A program made the position numbers and the translations under genes. Below the pieces are notes generated by a model. The model had not been told where the DNA came from. It ran no database searches and saw only the letters and a program-made list of their open reading frames with translations. From Pseudomonas viridiflava (GTDB lineage Bacteria; Pseudomonadota; Gammaproteobacteria; Pseudomonadales; Pseudomonadaceae), in assembly GCF_900582195.1 (NCBI RefSeq), contig NZ_UTHA01000297.1, forward strand, positions 1 to 64,000: a DNA stretch of 64,000 bases, written 5' to 3'. Below are positions 1 to 8,125 of the stretch, piece by piece; positions within the stretch are counted from its first letter, which is position 1, and each line of letters opens with the position of its first letter.

Positions 1-74
1 AATTGGTAGACACGCCAGCTTCAGGTGCTGGTGACCTTACGGTCGTGGAAGTTCGAGTCTTCTTCTGGGCACCA
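1..74 (+). tRNA. tRNA-Leu (CAG), 5' truncated by window edge
   Basis: The sequence is identical to the last 74 bases of the complete tRNA-Leu at 255-341, so about 13 bases of the acceptor stem and D-arm lie outside the window. The anticodon stem-loop has loop TTCAGGT, giving anticodon CAG, which reads the CUG leucine codon. The extended variable arm typical of leucine tRNAs is present and the 3' CCA is encoded (72-74). A terminator hairpin follows at 118. Confidence 0.95.
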
Positions 75-117
75 ATTTCGAGCTTGAGACTAGATCAGTT
101 TCAAGGCTCACACAAAA

Positions 118-137
118 CCCGCGAAAGCGGGTTTTTT
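118..137 (+). terminator. Rho-independent terminator after first tRNA-Leu
   Basis: The stem ACCCGC/GCGGGT closes a GAAA tetraloop and is followed by a run of T. The same hairpin recurs after the second tRNA copy, so the duplicated unit appears to include the terminator. Confidence 0.85.
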
Positions 138-190
138 GCATTCTAAGCCCGGGCTTTCTTAAAACTGATTTATTAAAATTAAATCAGGGG

Positions 191-219
191 TTTACAGATC
201 AAAATGCGCTCCGTATAGT
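191..219 (+). promoter_or_regulatory. Sigma-70 promoter of the second tRNA-Leu
   Basis: A -35 box TTTACA (191-196) and a -10 box TATAGT (214-219) are separated by exactly 17 bases. The bases after the -10 box are GC-rich (GCGCC), the discriminator type associated with growth-rate and stringent control of stable RNA genes. It lies 36 bases upstream of the mature tRNA at 255. Assigned by motif only. Confidence 0.7.
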
Positions 220-254
220 GCGCCACATCAACAGCGGCAACGCTCGCGATGATT

Positions 255-341
255 GCCCAGATGGTGAAATTGGTAGACACGCCAGCTTCAGGTGCTGGTG
301 ACCTTACGGTCGTGGAAGTTCGAGTCTTCTTCTGGGCACCA
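255..341 (+). tRNA. tRNA-Leu (CAG)
   Basis: Complete 87-base leucine tRNA. The acceptor stem GCCCAGA pairs with TCTGGGC, the D-arm contains TGGTAGAC, the anticodon loop TTCAGGT gives CAG, the variable arm is long (class II tRNA), the T-arm contains GTTCGAGTC, and CCA is encoded at 339-341. It is a tandem duplicate of the partial copy at 1-74, and a terminator follows at 380. Confidence 0.97.
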
Positions 342-379
342 ATTCAAATTCAAGGTTACGACCTTGAATTTCACAGAAA

Positions 380-398
380 CCCGCGAAAGCGGGTTTTT
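380..398 (+). terminator. Rho-independent terminator after second tRNA-Leu
   Basis: Stem CCCGC/GCGGG with GAAA loop followed by TTTTT, the same hairpin as at 118-137. It should separate the tRNA from the iron transporter genes downstream. Confidence 0.85.
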
Positions 399-468
399 GC
401 GTTTCTGGCTTCCAGAAAACCACAATCCTCTACATGAACGCGCGCCCTCCCGCAAGGCGCACATGAGA

Positions 469-490
469 AACAATATCGTTTATCATTGTT
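469..490. promoter_or_regulatory. Dyad resembling a Fur box upstream of the iron ABC transporter
   Basis: An AT-rich element with perfect 6-base outer arms, AACAAT and ATTGTT, 22 bases long overall, ends 37 bases before the start of the binding-protein gene. Reading the minus strand gives an AATGAT-type half site like Fur boxes. Fe(III) importers are commonly Fur-repressed, so the position is sensible, but the inner half is degenerate. Confidence 0.35.
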
Positions 491-527
491 GCAAGTTTTT
501 GCAATGCGACAGTGAGGAACCCTGCGA

Positions 528-1538
528 ATGACGTTTCGAAATACCCTGCGCCGAGGCTTGACCTTCACCCTTCTCGGCCTGGCGCTCGCCACTCCCCTCA
601 CCCAGGCTGCCGATGCGGTTTCCCTGACTCTCTACAATGGCCAGCACAAGGAAGTCGGCGACGCGATCGCCAAAGCCTTCGAAGCCAAGACCGGCATTCA
701 CGTCAACGTGCGCAAGGGCAGCAGCAATCAGCTCGCCAGTCAGATCATTGAAGAAGGCGACCGCTCTCCCGCCGACGTGATCTACACCGAAGAATCGCCA
801 CCGCTGAACAATCTCGGCGAACTGGGCCTGCTGGCCAAGACCGATGACGCCACTCTGGCCGTGCTTCCGGAAAAATACGTGGCCGGCAACGGCACCTGGA
901 TCGGCGTGACGGCGCGCGTTCGCGTGGTCGCCTACAACCCGAAACTGGTCGACGAAAAAGACCTGCCGAAATCGGTGATGGAGTTCTCCGATCCGCAATG
1001 GCAAGGCAAAGTCGGTTTCGTGCCCACCAGCGGTGCATTCCAGGAACAGGCCGTTGCGATCATCAAAATGCACGGTCGCGACGCCGCCGAAGAATGGCTG
1101 ACTGGTCTGCGCGCATTCGGCAAGACCTACAGCAACAACATGGTCGCCCTCAAAGCCGTGGAAAACGGCGAAGTCGCCACCGTGCTGGTGAACAACTACT
1201 ACTGGTTCGCCCTGCAACGCGAGAAAGGCAAACTCGACTCGAAACTGCATTACTTCACCGGTGGCGACGCCGGTGGCTTGATCACCGTATCCAGTGCGGC
1301 CGTGCTGAAATCCAGCAAACACCCAAAAGAAGCTCAGCAATTTCTTGCCTACATGGCCAGCGAAGAGGGCCAGCGCGTGATCACTCAGACCACCGCCGAA
1401 TATCCGCTGCACAAAGGTATGGAGTCGGATCGCGGACTCAAACCATTCAGCGAGCTGGAAGCGCCGAACGTGACCCCGGCCGATCTGGGCAACGCCGAAG
1501 AAGCGCTGGAGCTGGAACGTGAAGTTGGCTTGAACTGA
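528..1538 (+). CDS. Fe(III)-type ABC transporter, periplasmic binding protein
   Basis: A 336-residue periplasmic substrate-binding protein of the iron(III) family (FbpA/HitA/SfuA type). A signal peptide with RR at residues 8-9 and a hydrophobic core covers about residues 1-27, with cleavage near TQA-AD. The adjacent tyrosines Y224-Y225 (NNYYWF) match the tyrosine pair that ligates Fe(III) in this family. Start ATG 528 has a GAGGA-like site upstream. The stop overlaps the start of the permease gene by one base (TGATG), so the two are translationally coupled. Substrate is inferred from the family; other metals or phosphonate-like ligands are possible. Confidence 0.88.
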   Translation: MTFRNTLRRGLTFTLLGLALATPLTQAADAVSLTLYNGQHKEVGDAIAKAFEAKTGIHVNVRKGSSNQLASQIIEEGDRSPADVIYTEESPPLNNLGELGLLAKTDDATLAVLPEKYVAGNGTWIGVTARVRVVAYNPKLVDEKDLPKSVMEFSDPQWQGKVGFVPTSGAFQEQAVAIIKMHGRDAAEEWLTGLRAFGKTYSNNMVALKAVENGEVATVLVNNYYWFALQREKGKLDSKLHYFTGGDAGGLITVSSAAVLKSSKHPKEAQQFLAYMASEEGQRVITQTTAEYPLHKGMESDRGLKPFSELEAPNVTPADLGNAEEALELEREVGLN

Positions 1539-3103
1539 TGACCGCATCGTTATCCGCCCCCGCCGCGCGCGGGGGTTACGTACCGAAGCGCAAACGACCA
1601 TCGATCTGGCTGGTGCTGCCGGTGCTGTTGCTGGTGATACTGAGCCTGTTGCCACTGGCCTACGTCGGACTCAAAGCCTGGCAGGCCGGTTGGGCCGAGG
1701 CGCTGCATTTGCTGTGGCGACCGTATGTATTCGGCCTGCTGCGCAACACTCTGGCATTGATGGTGGGCGTGACAATCACCTGCGGCTTGATCGGTCTGTC
1801 GCTGGCCTGGCTGCTGGAACGCAGCAATTTACCGGGGCGACGTCTGTGGGGTGTGATTCTGTGCCTGCCGTTCGCGGTGCCGGCGTTTGTCAGCAGCTTC
1901 ACCTGGGTTTCGCTGAGCGCGCAGTTCGAAGGGCTTGGCGGGGCAATTCTGGTAATGAGCCTGTCGAAGTATCCGCTGATCTTCCTGCCGGTGGCAGCGA
2001 CGCTGCGCAATCTCGACCCCTCTCTTGAAGAGTCCGCCCGCACCCTCGGGCAGAATCGCTGGGGGGTGTTTTTTCGCGTCACCCTGCCGCTGCTCTGGCC
2101 GTCGTTATTAGCCGGTTCGCTACTGATTGCCTTGCACATGCTGGTGGAATTCGGCGCGCTGTCGATTATCGGCCTGCAAACCTTCACTACGGCGATCTAT
2201 CAGCAATTCGAACTGGAATTCAGCAACGCCAACGCAGCGATGCTCTCGGCCGTGCTGCTGGCGCTGTGTCTGGTGTTGTTGTGGCTGGAACTGCGTGTCC
2301 GCGGCAAAGGTCGGCATGTGCGCACCGGGCAAGGCGCGGCGCGGCAGGCTGAACAGGTTCGGCTCGGGCCGTGGGCGGCAGTCGGTCAGGTGTACTGCCT
2401 GATGCTGGCCATTGTCGGTAGCGGGATTCCGCTGGGAATGTTGGCTTATTGGCTGGCGGTTGGTTCGTCCGCAGCATTCCCGGTGGCAGCGATTACCGAG
2501 GCGCTGCTGTCGTCACTGGCGCTGTCGCTCGGCGGCGCTGCGGTGTGCCTGGTGCTGGCCGTGCCGGTCGGCTTGCTGGTGGTGCGCTACAAAGGCCAAC
2601 TGGCAATCTGGGCCGAGCGCTTGCCGTATCTGCTGCATGCGCTGCCGGGACTGGTGATTGCGCTGACACTGGTGTATTTCGCGCTGCACTACGTCCCAGT
2701 GCTGTACCAGACGTCGGGACTACTGCTGATTGCGTATGCGCTGCTGTTTCTGCCACTGGCGCAGGCACCGATTCGCACGGCACTGAACAAGGCTGCACCG
2801 CAGCTGGAAGAGGCTGCGCGCACGCTGGGCGCTTCGTCGTTCACGGCGTTTTGCCGGGTAACGCTGCCGATCATCTTCCCGGCATTGGGTGCGGCGTTTG
2901 CGTTGGTGTTTCTGGATGCGATGAAGGAATTGACGGCGACGTTGCTGTTAAGTCCGACCGGGCTCAACACCCTCGCGACCGAAGTGTGGGCGCACACCGC
3001 GAATGTCGAGTTTGCGGCAGCGGCGCCTTATGCGGCGTTGTTGATTCTGGTGTCCGGGCTGCCGGTTTATTTGCTGACGACGCGGATGTATCTGAGCCGC
3101 TGA
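1538..3103 (+). CDS. Fe(III)-type ABC transporter, fused permease
   Basis: A 521-residue inner-membrane permease made of two homologous halves, as in FbpB/HitB. Each half carries an EAA loop for contact with the ATPase: EESARTLG around residues 164-171 and EEAARTLG around 424-431, each followed by F-RVTLP. About 12 hydrophobic segments are visible. It overlaps the binding-protein gene by one base. No ATP-binding subunit follows; a REP element and an opposing chemoreceptor gene come next, so the ATPase must be encoded elsewhere or shared. Confidence 0.9.
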   Translation: MTASLSAPAARGGYVPKRKRPSIWLVLPVLLLVILSLLPLAYVGLKAWQAGWAEALHLLWRPYVFGLLRNTLALMVGVTITCGLIGLSLAWLLERSNLPGRRLWGVILCLPFAVPAFVSSFTWVSLSAQFEGLGGAILVMSLSKYPLIFLPVAATLRNLDPSLEESARTLGQNRWGVFFRVTLPLLWPSLLAGSLLIALHMLVEFGALSIIGLQTFTTAIYQQFELEFSNANAAMLSAVLLALCLVLLWLELRVRGKGRHVRTGQGAARQAEQVRLGPWAAVGQVYCLMLAIVGSGIPLGMLAYWLAVGSSAAFPVAAITEALLSSLALSLGGAAVCLVLAVPVGLLVVRYKGQLAIWAERLPYLLHALPGLVIALTLVYFALHYVPVLYQTSGLLLIAYALLFLPLAQAPIRTALNKAAPQLEEAARTLGASSFTAFCRVTLPIIFPALGAAFALVFLDAMKELTATLLLSPTGLNTLATEVWAHTANVEFAAAAPYAALLILVSGLPVYLLTTRMYLSR

Positions 3104-3110
3104 TGCCGCT

Positions 3111-3193
3111 TTCGCGAGCAAGCTCGCTCCCACATTTTGACCGAGTCCCATCAGAGGAACGCGATCCCGTGTGGGAGCGAGCTTGCTCGCGAA
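3111..3193. repeat. REP doublet (inverted pair)
   Basis: Two copies of the REP core face each other: one on the minus strand at 3111-3133 and one on the plus strand at 3170-3193, separated by about 36 bases. The arms are near-perfect complements and could fold into a long hairpin between the convergent permease and chemoreceptor genes. Confidence 0.9.
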
Positions 3194-3206
3194 CGCCCAG
3201 ACAACC

Positions 3207-5141
3207 TCAAGCCCTGAACTGTCCCAGGCTTGCCTTCAGTTGCGCCGCCAGACCATCCAGCACCTTACCACTCGCCGTGGTTTCCACCACCGCCTGCGCC
3301 GCTTTCTCGGCCTGCGCATGAATCGTCTCGACCCGCCCGCGCACCGCCTGCGCACCCTGCGCCTGATGCGCCGCAGCCTGGGTGGCCAGACCTATCGCCG
3401 CATGCACTTGTTCGACCGAAGCCTGCACTGACTGCTGCAGCCGCGCACTGTCACGCAACACCAGCAACCCTTCGCTGGCCTGACGCCCGGCCTGACCAAT
3501 CGCCTCGACCGCCTCACGCGCACCCTGCTGCAACGCGACGATGTGCGCCTGAATATCGCCGGTGGAGCTTTGCGTCTTGCTCGCCAACGCCCGCACTTCG
3601 TCGGCAACAACGGCGAACCCACGCCCGGTCTCACCGGCACGCGCCGCTTCAATCGCCGCGTTGAGCGCCAGCAGGTTGGTCTGCTCGGCAATCCCGTGAA
3701 TAACCGTCAGCACCACTTCTATCTGCTCACTCTGCTGCGCCAGCCGCTCGATGACTTTCGCCCCGGTATCGACCTGCCCCGCCAGCGCCTCGATCAGGCT
3801 GCCGACTTTGGCGGAGGTGCGGGTGTTTTCGTCAGTGGCCTGGCGAATATCCACCACCTGCTTCAACGCCGCCTGCATGGCATGGCTTTCCGATTGCGCC
3901 TCATCAGCCATCTGCGATAGCGCGCGCAGGCTCTCAGCGACTTCATCACGCTGCATGCCCGCCGCCGCATCTGCTCCGGCGTTGCGCAACGTCATCGCGC
4001 CGATTTCCACGCCAGTACGCTGCGCGACATCACCCGCCTCACGCACGATCGGTTGCAACTTATCCACAAAGCGATTGACCGCCGAAGCCATGTCGCCGAT
4101 TTCGTCCTTGCTGTTGATCTGCACACGCTTGGTCAGATCACCCTCGCCCGCCGCCAGATCATCCATCGCGGCATTGAGCATCTTCAGGCGATTGACTACG
4201 CGATGGCCAAGCACGACCGCCAGCAATAACAGCACACCGAAGCCGACCAGCGCCAGGCCCATGCCGATCCGCCAGCGCAAGGTCGCCGCCGCTTCCTGCA
4301 CGGTATTGGCGGTATTGGCTTTCATCTCGGTCGCAGTGGCCTGCGCTGACTGCAGGCGCGCCTGCATGGCCTTGGCGCTGTCCGCTGCAGCGCCCTTGAG
4401 GCTGTCGCCGACCAGCTGATCACTGCTGGCGATCAGCGCCGAGAAGCGCTTGTCGAGCGCAGCCAGATCGGTTTCCACCGAGGCAGTGGAAACGCCCATC
4501 AGCACCTTGCCGATTTCCACGCCGTTGGGATTGATCGAGGCTTCAAGGTAATAAACCGACGGATCGTTTTTCGCCGCATCCAGCACTTTATCCAACGCAC
4601 GCTCGCCCTGCCCTTTTTCCAGCAAAGCCTTGTTGATCGGATTTTCGCGATTGAGATAACGGGTCAGGTGTTGGCCGGTGGCGTCGTCGTACACCACAAA
4701 CAGCACATTGGGATTACGCTGGGCGCGACGGGCGAACTCGGACAGGGTCGGTACATCGCTGTCCCACATGGCACGCGGGGCGACAGAGGCGAGTAACTGC
4801 GCCATGTCATTGGCCGAATCCTTCAGATCCTTTTCCAGCGTCGCACGCAATTGCGCCTGCTCATCCTTCAGGCGCGAAGACAGGCCGGCGGTAAGCCGCT
4901 GACGGGTACTGGCGGACAAGGCATCGAGGCTCGACGTGACTTCACGCCCGGCCTGCTCAAGTTCGCCGGAGAGTTTCTGGCTGTCGGCGCCGAGGCGCAC
5001 CGCCAGATCAGCTTCCAGCGCGGTGACGGTGCTCCGCGTCAGGGCAACGGCCACCAACACCTGCACCAAAAGGGCGATACCAAGGGTAACGAACACGGGC
5101 CGCAACAAACGGCTTTGTAACAGTGAGAGAACGGCCGACAC
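3207..5141 (-). CDS. Methyl-accepting chemotaxis protein
   Basis: Transmembrane chemoreceptor of about 644 residues that would control CheA. It has a first membrane helix near residues 10-30, a periplasmic sensor region to about 288, a second helix near 289-313, a HAMP domain, and a C-terminal signalling hairpin with the conserved stretch EQTNLLALNAAIEAARAGE. I chose the GTG at 5141 because a purine-rich site (GAGGG) lies eight bases upstream and the protein then begins next to its membrane helix. Longer starts at 5168 (ATG) and 5237 are possible. The ligand is not evident. Confidence 0.9.
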   Translation of the reverse strand: MSAVLSLLQSRLLRPVFVTLGIALLVQVLVAVALTRSTVTALEADLAVRLGADSQKLSGELEQAGREVTSSLDALSASTRQRLTAGLSSRLKDEQAQLRATLEKDLKDSANDMAQLLASVAPRAMWDSDVPTLSEFARRAQRNPNVLFVVYDDATGQHLTRYLNRENPINKALLEKGQGERALDKVLDAAKNDPSVYYLEASINPNGVEIGKVLMGVSTASVETDLAALDKRFSALIASSDQLVGDSLKGAAADSAKAMQARLQSAQATATEMKANTANTVQEAAATLRWRIGMGLALVGFGVLLLLAVVLGHRVVNRLKMLNAAMDDLAAGEGDLTKRVQINSKDEIGDMASAVNRFVDKLQPIVREAGDVAQRTGVEIGAMTLRNAGADAAAGMQRDEVAESLRALSQMADEAQSESHAMQAALKQVVDIRQATDENTRTSAKVGSLIEALAGQVDTGAKVIERLAQQSEQIEVVLTVIHGIAEQTNLLALNAAIEAARAGETGRGFAVVADEVRALASKTQSSTGDIQAHIVALQQGAREAVEAIGQAGRQASEGLLVLRDSARLQQSVQASVEQVHAAIGLATQAAAHQAQGAQAVRGRVETIHAQAEKAAQAVVETTASGKVLDGLAAQLKASLGQFRA

Positions 5142-5235
5142 TGTGAATCCCTCTACTTCTGACGCCATTAATTTGATGGCACTCTTGTAGACAGATTCAC
5201 AGCAAAGGTCATGCCGTCCAACAGGCATAAACGAC

Positions 5236-5266
5236 AAAGGCCCCGATGAAGGGGCCTTTGTGTTTT
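5236..5266 (-). terminator. Terminator hairpin downstream of purA
   Basis: A strong stem, AAAGGCCCC pairing with GGGGCCTTT around a short GATGAA loop, lies 23 bases after the purA stop and before the chemoreceptor gene on the same strand. The T-rich tract on the minus strand is interrupted (TTTGTCGTTT), so termination may be partial. Confidence 0.7.
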
Positions 5267-5281
5267 TACATCAACGACTTA

Positions 5282-6571
5282 TCAAGCAAACGGATGACGC
5301 AGAACGATGGTTTCGTTGCGGTCCGGGCCCGTCGAAATAATGTCGATCGGCGCGCCGATCAGCTCTTCAACGCGTTTGATGTAGGCACGAGCGTTAGCTG
5401 GCAACTCTTCCAGGGTCTTGGCACCCACGGTCGATTCGGTCCAGCCCGGCACTTCTTCGTACACAGGCTGCAGGCCTACGTAGCTGTCAGCGTCAGTCGG
5501 AGCAACGGCATTGCCTTCGGCATCTTTGTAGCCGACGCAGATGTTGATGGTTTCCAGGCCGTCGAGTACGTCCAGCTTGGTCAGGCAGATGCCCGAAATG
5601 CTGTTCACATCGATAGCGCGACGCAGGATAACGGCGTCGAACCAGCCGCAACGACGGGCACGGCCGGTGGTAGCGCCGAACTCGTGACCTTGCTTGGCCA
5701 GATGCGCGCCGACGTCGTCAAACAGCTCAGTCGGGAATGGACCCGAACCGACACGAGTGGTGTAAGCCTTGGTGATACCCAGGATGTAATCCAGGAACAT
5801 CGGGCCAACGCCGGAACCGGTCGCCACGCCACCCGCGGTGGTGTTGGAGCTGGTCACGTACGGGTAGGTGCCGTGGTCGATGTCGAGCAACGAACCCTGG
5901 GCGCCTTCGAACATGATGTCTTTGCCGGCGCGACGCAGGTCGTGCAGCTCGGCAGTGACATCCAGCATCAGCGGCTTGAGCAGCTCGGCGTATTCCTTGC
6001 ACTCGGCCAGGGTCTTTTCGAACTCGATGGCCGGCTCTTTGTAGTAACCGACCAGCATGAAGTTGTGGTAATCCACCAGTTCACGCAGCTTGTCTTCGAA
6101 GCGCGGCATGTTCAGCAGGTCGCCAACACGCAGGCCACGACGAGCAACCTTGTCTTCGTAAGCCGGGCCGATGCCGCGACCGGTGGTACCGATCTTCAGC
6201 TCGCCACGGGCCTTTTCACGGGCCTGGTCCAGCGCCACGTGGAAAGACAGGATCAGCGGGCAGGACGGGCTGATACGCAGACGCTCGCGCACCGGTACGC
6301 CTTTCTCTTCCAGCTTGGTGATCTCGCGCAGCAGGGCGTCTGGTGCAACCACCACGCCGTTGCCGATCAGGCACTGCACGCCTTCGCGCAGCACGCCCGA
6401 CGGGATCAGGTGCAGGACGGTTTTTTCGCCGTCGATCACCAGTGTGTGGCCAGCGTTGTGGCCACCTTGGTAGCGCACTACGGCGGCAGCATGTTCGGTC
6501 AGCAGATCAACGATCTTGCCTTTGCCCTCATCACCCCATTGGGTGCCCAGGACTACGACATTCTTACCCAT
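5282..6571 (-). CDS. purA: Adenylosuccinate synthetase
   Basis: Catalyses the GTP-dependent joining of IMP and aspartate to adenylosuccinate, the first committed step from IMP to AMP. The N-terminal phosphate loop GDEGKGK is at residues 13-19 and the GGHNAGHT segment at 36-43 carries the catalytic histidine. The length of 429 residues is normal. The start at MGKNVV is chosen over one five codons upstream because of the GAGGAC site. hisZ lies 54 bases upstream on the same strand. Confidence 0.97.
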   Translation of the reverse strand: MGKNVVVLGTQWGDEGKGKIVDLLTEHAAAVVRYQGGHNAGHTLVIDGEKTVLHLIPSGVLREGVQCLIGNGVVVAPDALLREITKLEEKGVPVRERLRISPSCPLILSFHVALDQAREKARGELKIGTTGRGIGPAYEDKVARRGLRVGDLLNMPRFEDKLRELVDYHNFMLVGYYKEPAIEFEKTLAECKEYAELLKPLMLDVTAELHDLRRAGKDIMFEGAQGSLLDIDHGTYPYVTSSNTTAGGVATGSGVGPMFLDYILGITKAYTTRVGSGPFPTELFDDVGAHLAKQGHEFGATTGRARRCGWFDAVILRRAIDVNSISGICLTKLDVLDGLETINICVGYKDAEGNAVAPTDADSYVGLQPVYEEVPGWTESTVGAKTLEELPANARAYIKRVEELIGAPIDIISTGPDRNETIVLRHPFA

Positions 6572-6600
6572 AACACTTGTCCTCATTCGCGCAAACTTGG

Positions 6601-6618
6601 TGCCGGCGATGGCCGGCA
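6601..6618 (-). other. Small hairpin between hisZ and purA
   Basis: The 18-base sequence is a perfect stem TGCCGGC/GCCGGCA with a four-base loop and no following T tract. It could stabilise or pause the hisZ-purA message; there is no further evidence for a role. Confidence 0.4.
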
Positions 6619-6625
6619 GGAAAAC

Positions 6626-7813
6626 TCAAGAAGCCAGTGGCGATACTTGCCAAAGCCCGTTCTGCTGAATCAATTGCCGGTCGCAGTCCGCTTCACGGGC
6701 GGCGGCCAAAGGTTGTCCAGGCAAAGCCTGAACGACACGCTGACCCTCACTGCGCAACTGGCAAACCTGCTGCCAGAGTGCCGCATCCGTACTGTCAGGC
6801 ATCCAGATACCGCCAGACGGTAGCTCGATCTCAGCACGCCCCAGGGTCACCAGGGTTTTCAAATCGGTGGAGAAGCCTGTCGCTGGACGGGCGCGGCCAA
6901 AATCAGCGCCGATGTCGTCATAACGACCGCCCTGAGCAATGGACTGACCAACGCCCGGTACGAACACCGCGAACACCACACCGGTGTGGTAGTGGTAGCC
7001 ACGCAGCTCGCCCAGATCGAAGTACAAAGGTAGCTCCGGGAAGCGTGCCGACAGACGCTCGGCGATTGCCAGCAAATCTTCCAGTGCCGCCAATACCGGC
7101 GCCGGCGCATTGGCCAGACGTTCGCGGGCAGCGCTCAACACTTCACGACCGCCGCACAGATCGACCAGTGCGCGCAGCATGCCGGACAAATCGGCCGGCA
7201 GGCCTTCGGTCAAGGTAATGACCTCGTCAATGGCCTTGCGTTGCAATGCATCGAACAACTGCTGCTCGACTTCACCGGACAGACCGGCGGCACGCGCCAG
7301 ACCACGGTAGATGCCGACATGACCGAGGTCCATGTGCACATCCGGCACATCCGCCAGTTGCAGCATGGCCAGCATCAGGCTGATCACTTCAACGTCGCTG
7401 CTCGGGCTGGCATCGCCGTACAACTCGGCGCCCAACTGGATCGGGCTGCGCGAAGACGACAGTGCACGCGGCTGGGCATGCAGCACACTACCGGCGTAGC
7501 ACAGACGGCTCGGGCCTTCGCGACGCAGGGTGTGCGCATCGATGCGTGCCACTTGCGGCGTGATGTCGGCACGGAAACCCATCTGCCGGCCCGATTGCGG
7601 GTCGATGACCTTGAAGGTACGCAGATCCAGGTCCTGGCCCGCGCCGGTCAGCAAGGATTCCAGGTACTCGATATGGGGAGTCACGACAAACTCGTAACCC
7701 CAGCTCTGGAACAGATCCAACACCTGACGACGCGCGACTTCAATGCGCGCCGCTTCCGGTGGCAGTACTTCTTCGATGCCATCTGGCAGCAGCCAGCGGT
7801 CTACCGTTGCCAT
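6626..7813 (-). CDS. hisZ: ATP phosphoribosyltransferase regulatory subunit HisZ
   Basis: A 395-residue histidyl-tRNA-synthetase paralogue that partners the short form of HisG in the first step of histidine synthesis. The class II synthetase fold is recognisable: an N-terminal motif-2-like region (VTPHIEYLESLL) and a C-terminal motif-3-like YHTGVVF...GGRYD segment. It is not with the other his genes but beside purA, as in other pseudomonads. Start ATG 7813 follows a good AAGGGGA site; it lies 312 bases from hflC and probably has its own promoter. Confidence 0.95.
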   Translation of the reverse strand: MATVDRWLLPDGIEEVLPPEAARIEVARRQVLDLFQSWGYEFVVTPHIEYLESLLTGAGQDLDLRTFKVIDPQSGRQMGFRADITPQVARIDAHTLRREGPSRLCYAGSVLHAQPRALSSSRSPIQLGAELYGDASPSSDVEVISLMLAMLQLADVPDVHMDLGHVGIYRGLARAAGLSGEVEQQLFDALQRKAIDEVITLTEGLPADLSGMLRALVDLCGGREVLSAARERLANAPAPVLAALEDLLAIAERLSARFPELPLYFDLGELRGYHYHTGVVFAVFVPGVGQSIAQGGRYDDIGADFGRARPATGFSTDLKTLVTLGRAEIELPSGGIWMPDSTDAALWQQVCQLRSEGQRVVQALPGQPLAAAREADCDRQLIQQNGLWQVSPLAS

Positions 7814-8017
7814 TACGCCATTCCCCTTTGATCCGGGCGGCCAGCCTGCGGGCGAGCCTTGAGTGAAGCAGAAAATGACCGGTCCGTTCAAAACGCACGC
7901 GCATGAACGACGCGGCGAAAGGCCTGTTACCGGCTTCGCCCATCACTTTCCTCGAAATACTCTCGGGCCATTCAACCCGATGCCTGCAACAAAAACAGCA
8001 ATCAAACGTGCAGACGC
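7814..8017. other. Leader region of hisZ, no gene seen
   Basis: Together with the terminator beside it, this is a 312-base gap between hflC and hisZ. I see no coding sequence with a plausible start site here. Other proteobacteria often have a small DUF2065 gene next to hflC; I could not find one. The hisZ-purA promoter is presumably here, but no clear -35/-10 pair stands out. Confidence 0.5.
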
Positions 8018-8040
8018 AAAAAAGCCGGGAATTTCCCGGC
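8018..8040 (-). terminator. Rho-independent terminator after hflC
   Basis: On the minus strand the stem GCCGGGAAATTCCCGGC is followed by TTTTTT. It closes the hflKC transcript about 85 bases after the hflC stop and separates it from hisZ-purA. Confidence 0.85.
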
Positions 8041-8125
8041 TGCCGCATCATACACACGTTTTCCCAAAGGATCACCCCGCCCGAGGTTTTAGCCGCCGGG
8101 CGGAATGATTCAGGTCAACGGCGTA

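Noticed and set aside
483..1655. Long open frame on the minus strand opposite the iron-binding protein gene
   Set aside because: Its translation is low-complexity and rich in H, F, G and V, the typical antisense shadow of a GC-rich gene; the plus-strand gene has a signal peptide and family motifs.
5142..5237. FliA promoter for the chemoreceptor gene
   Set aside because: The best local match (GCCATCAA) misses three core positions and has no -35 partner at the right distance.
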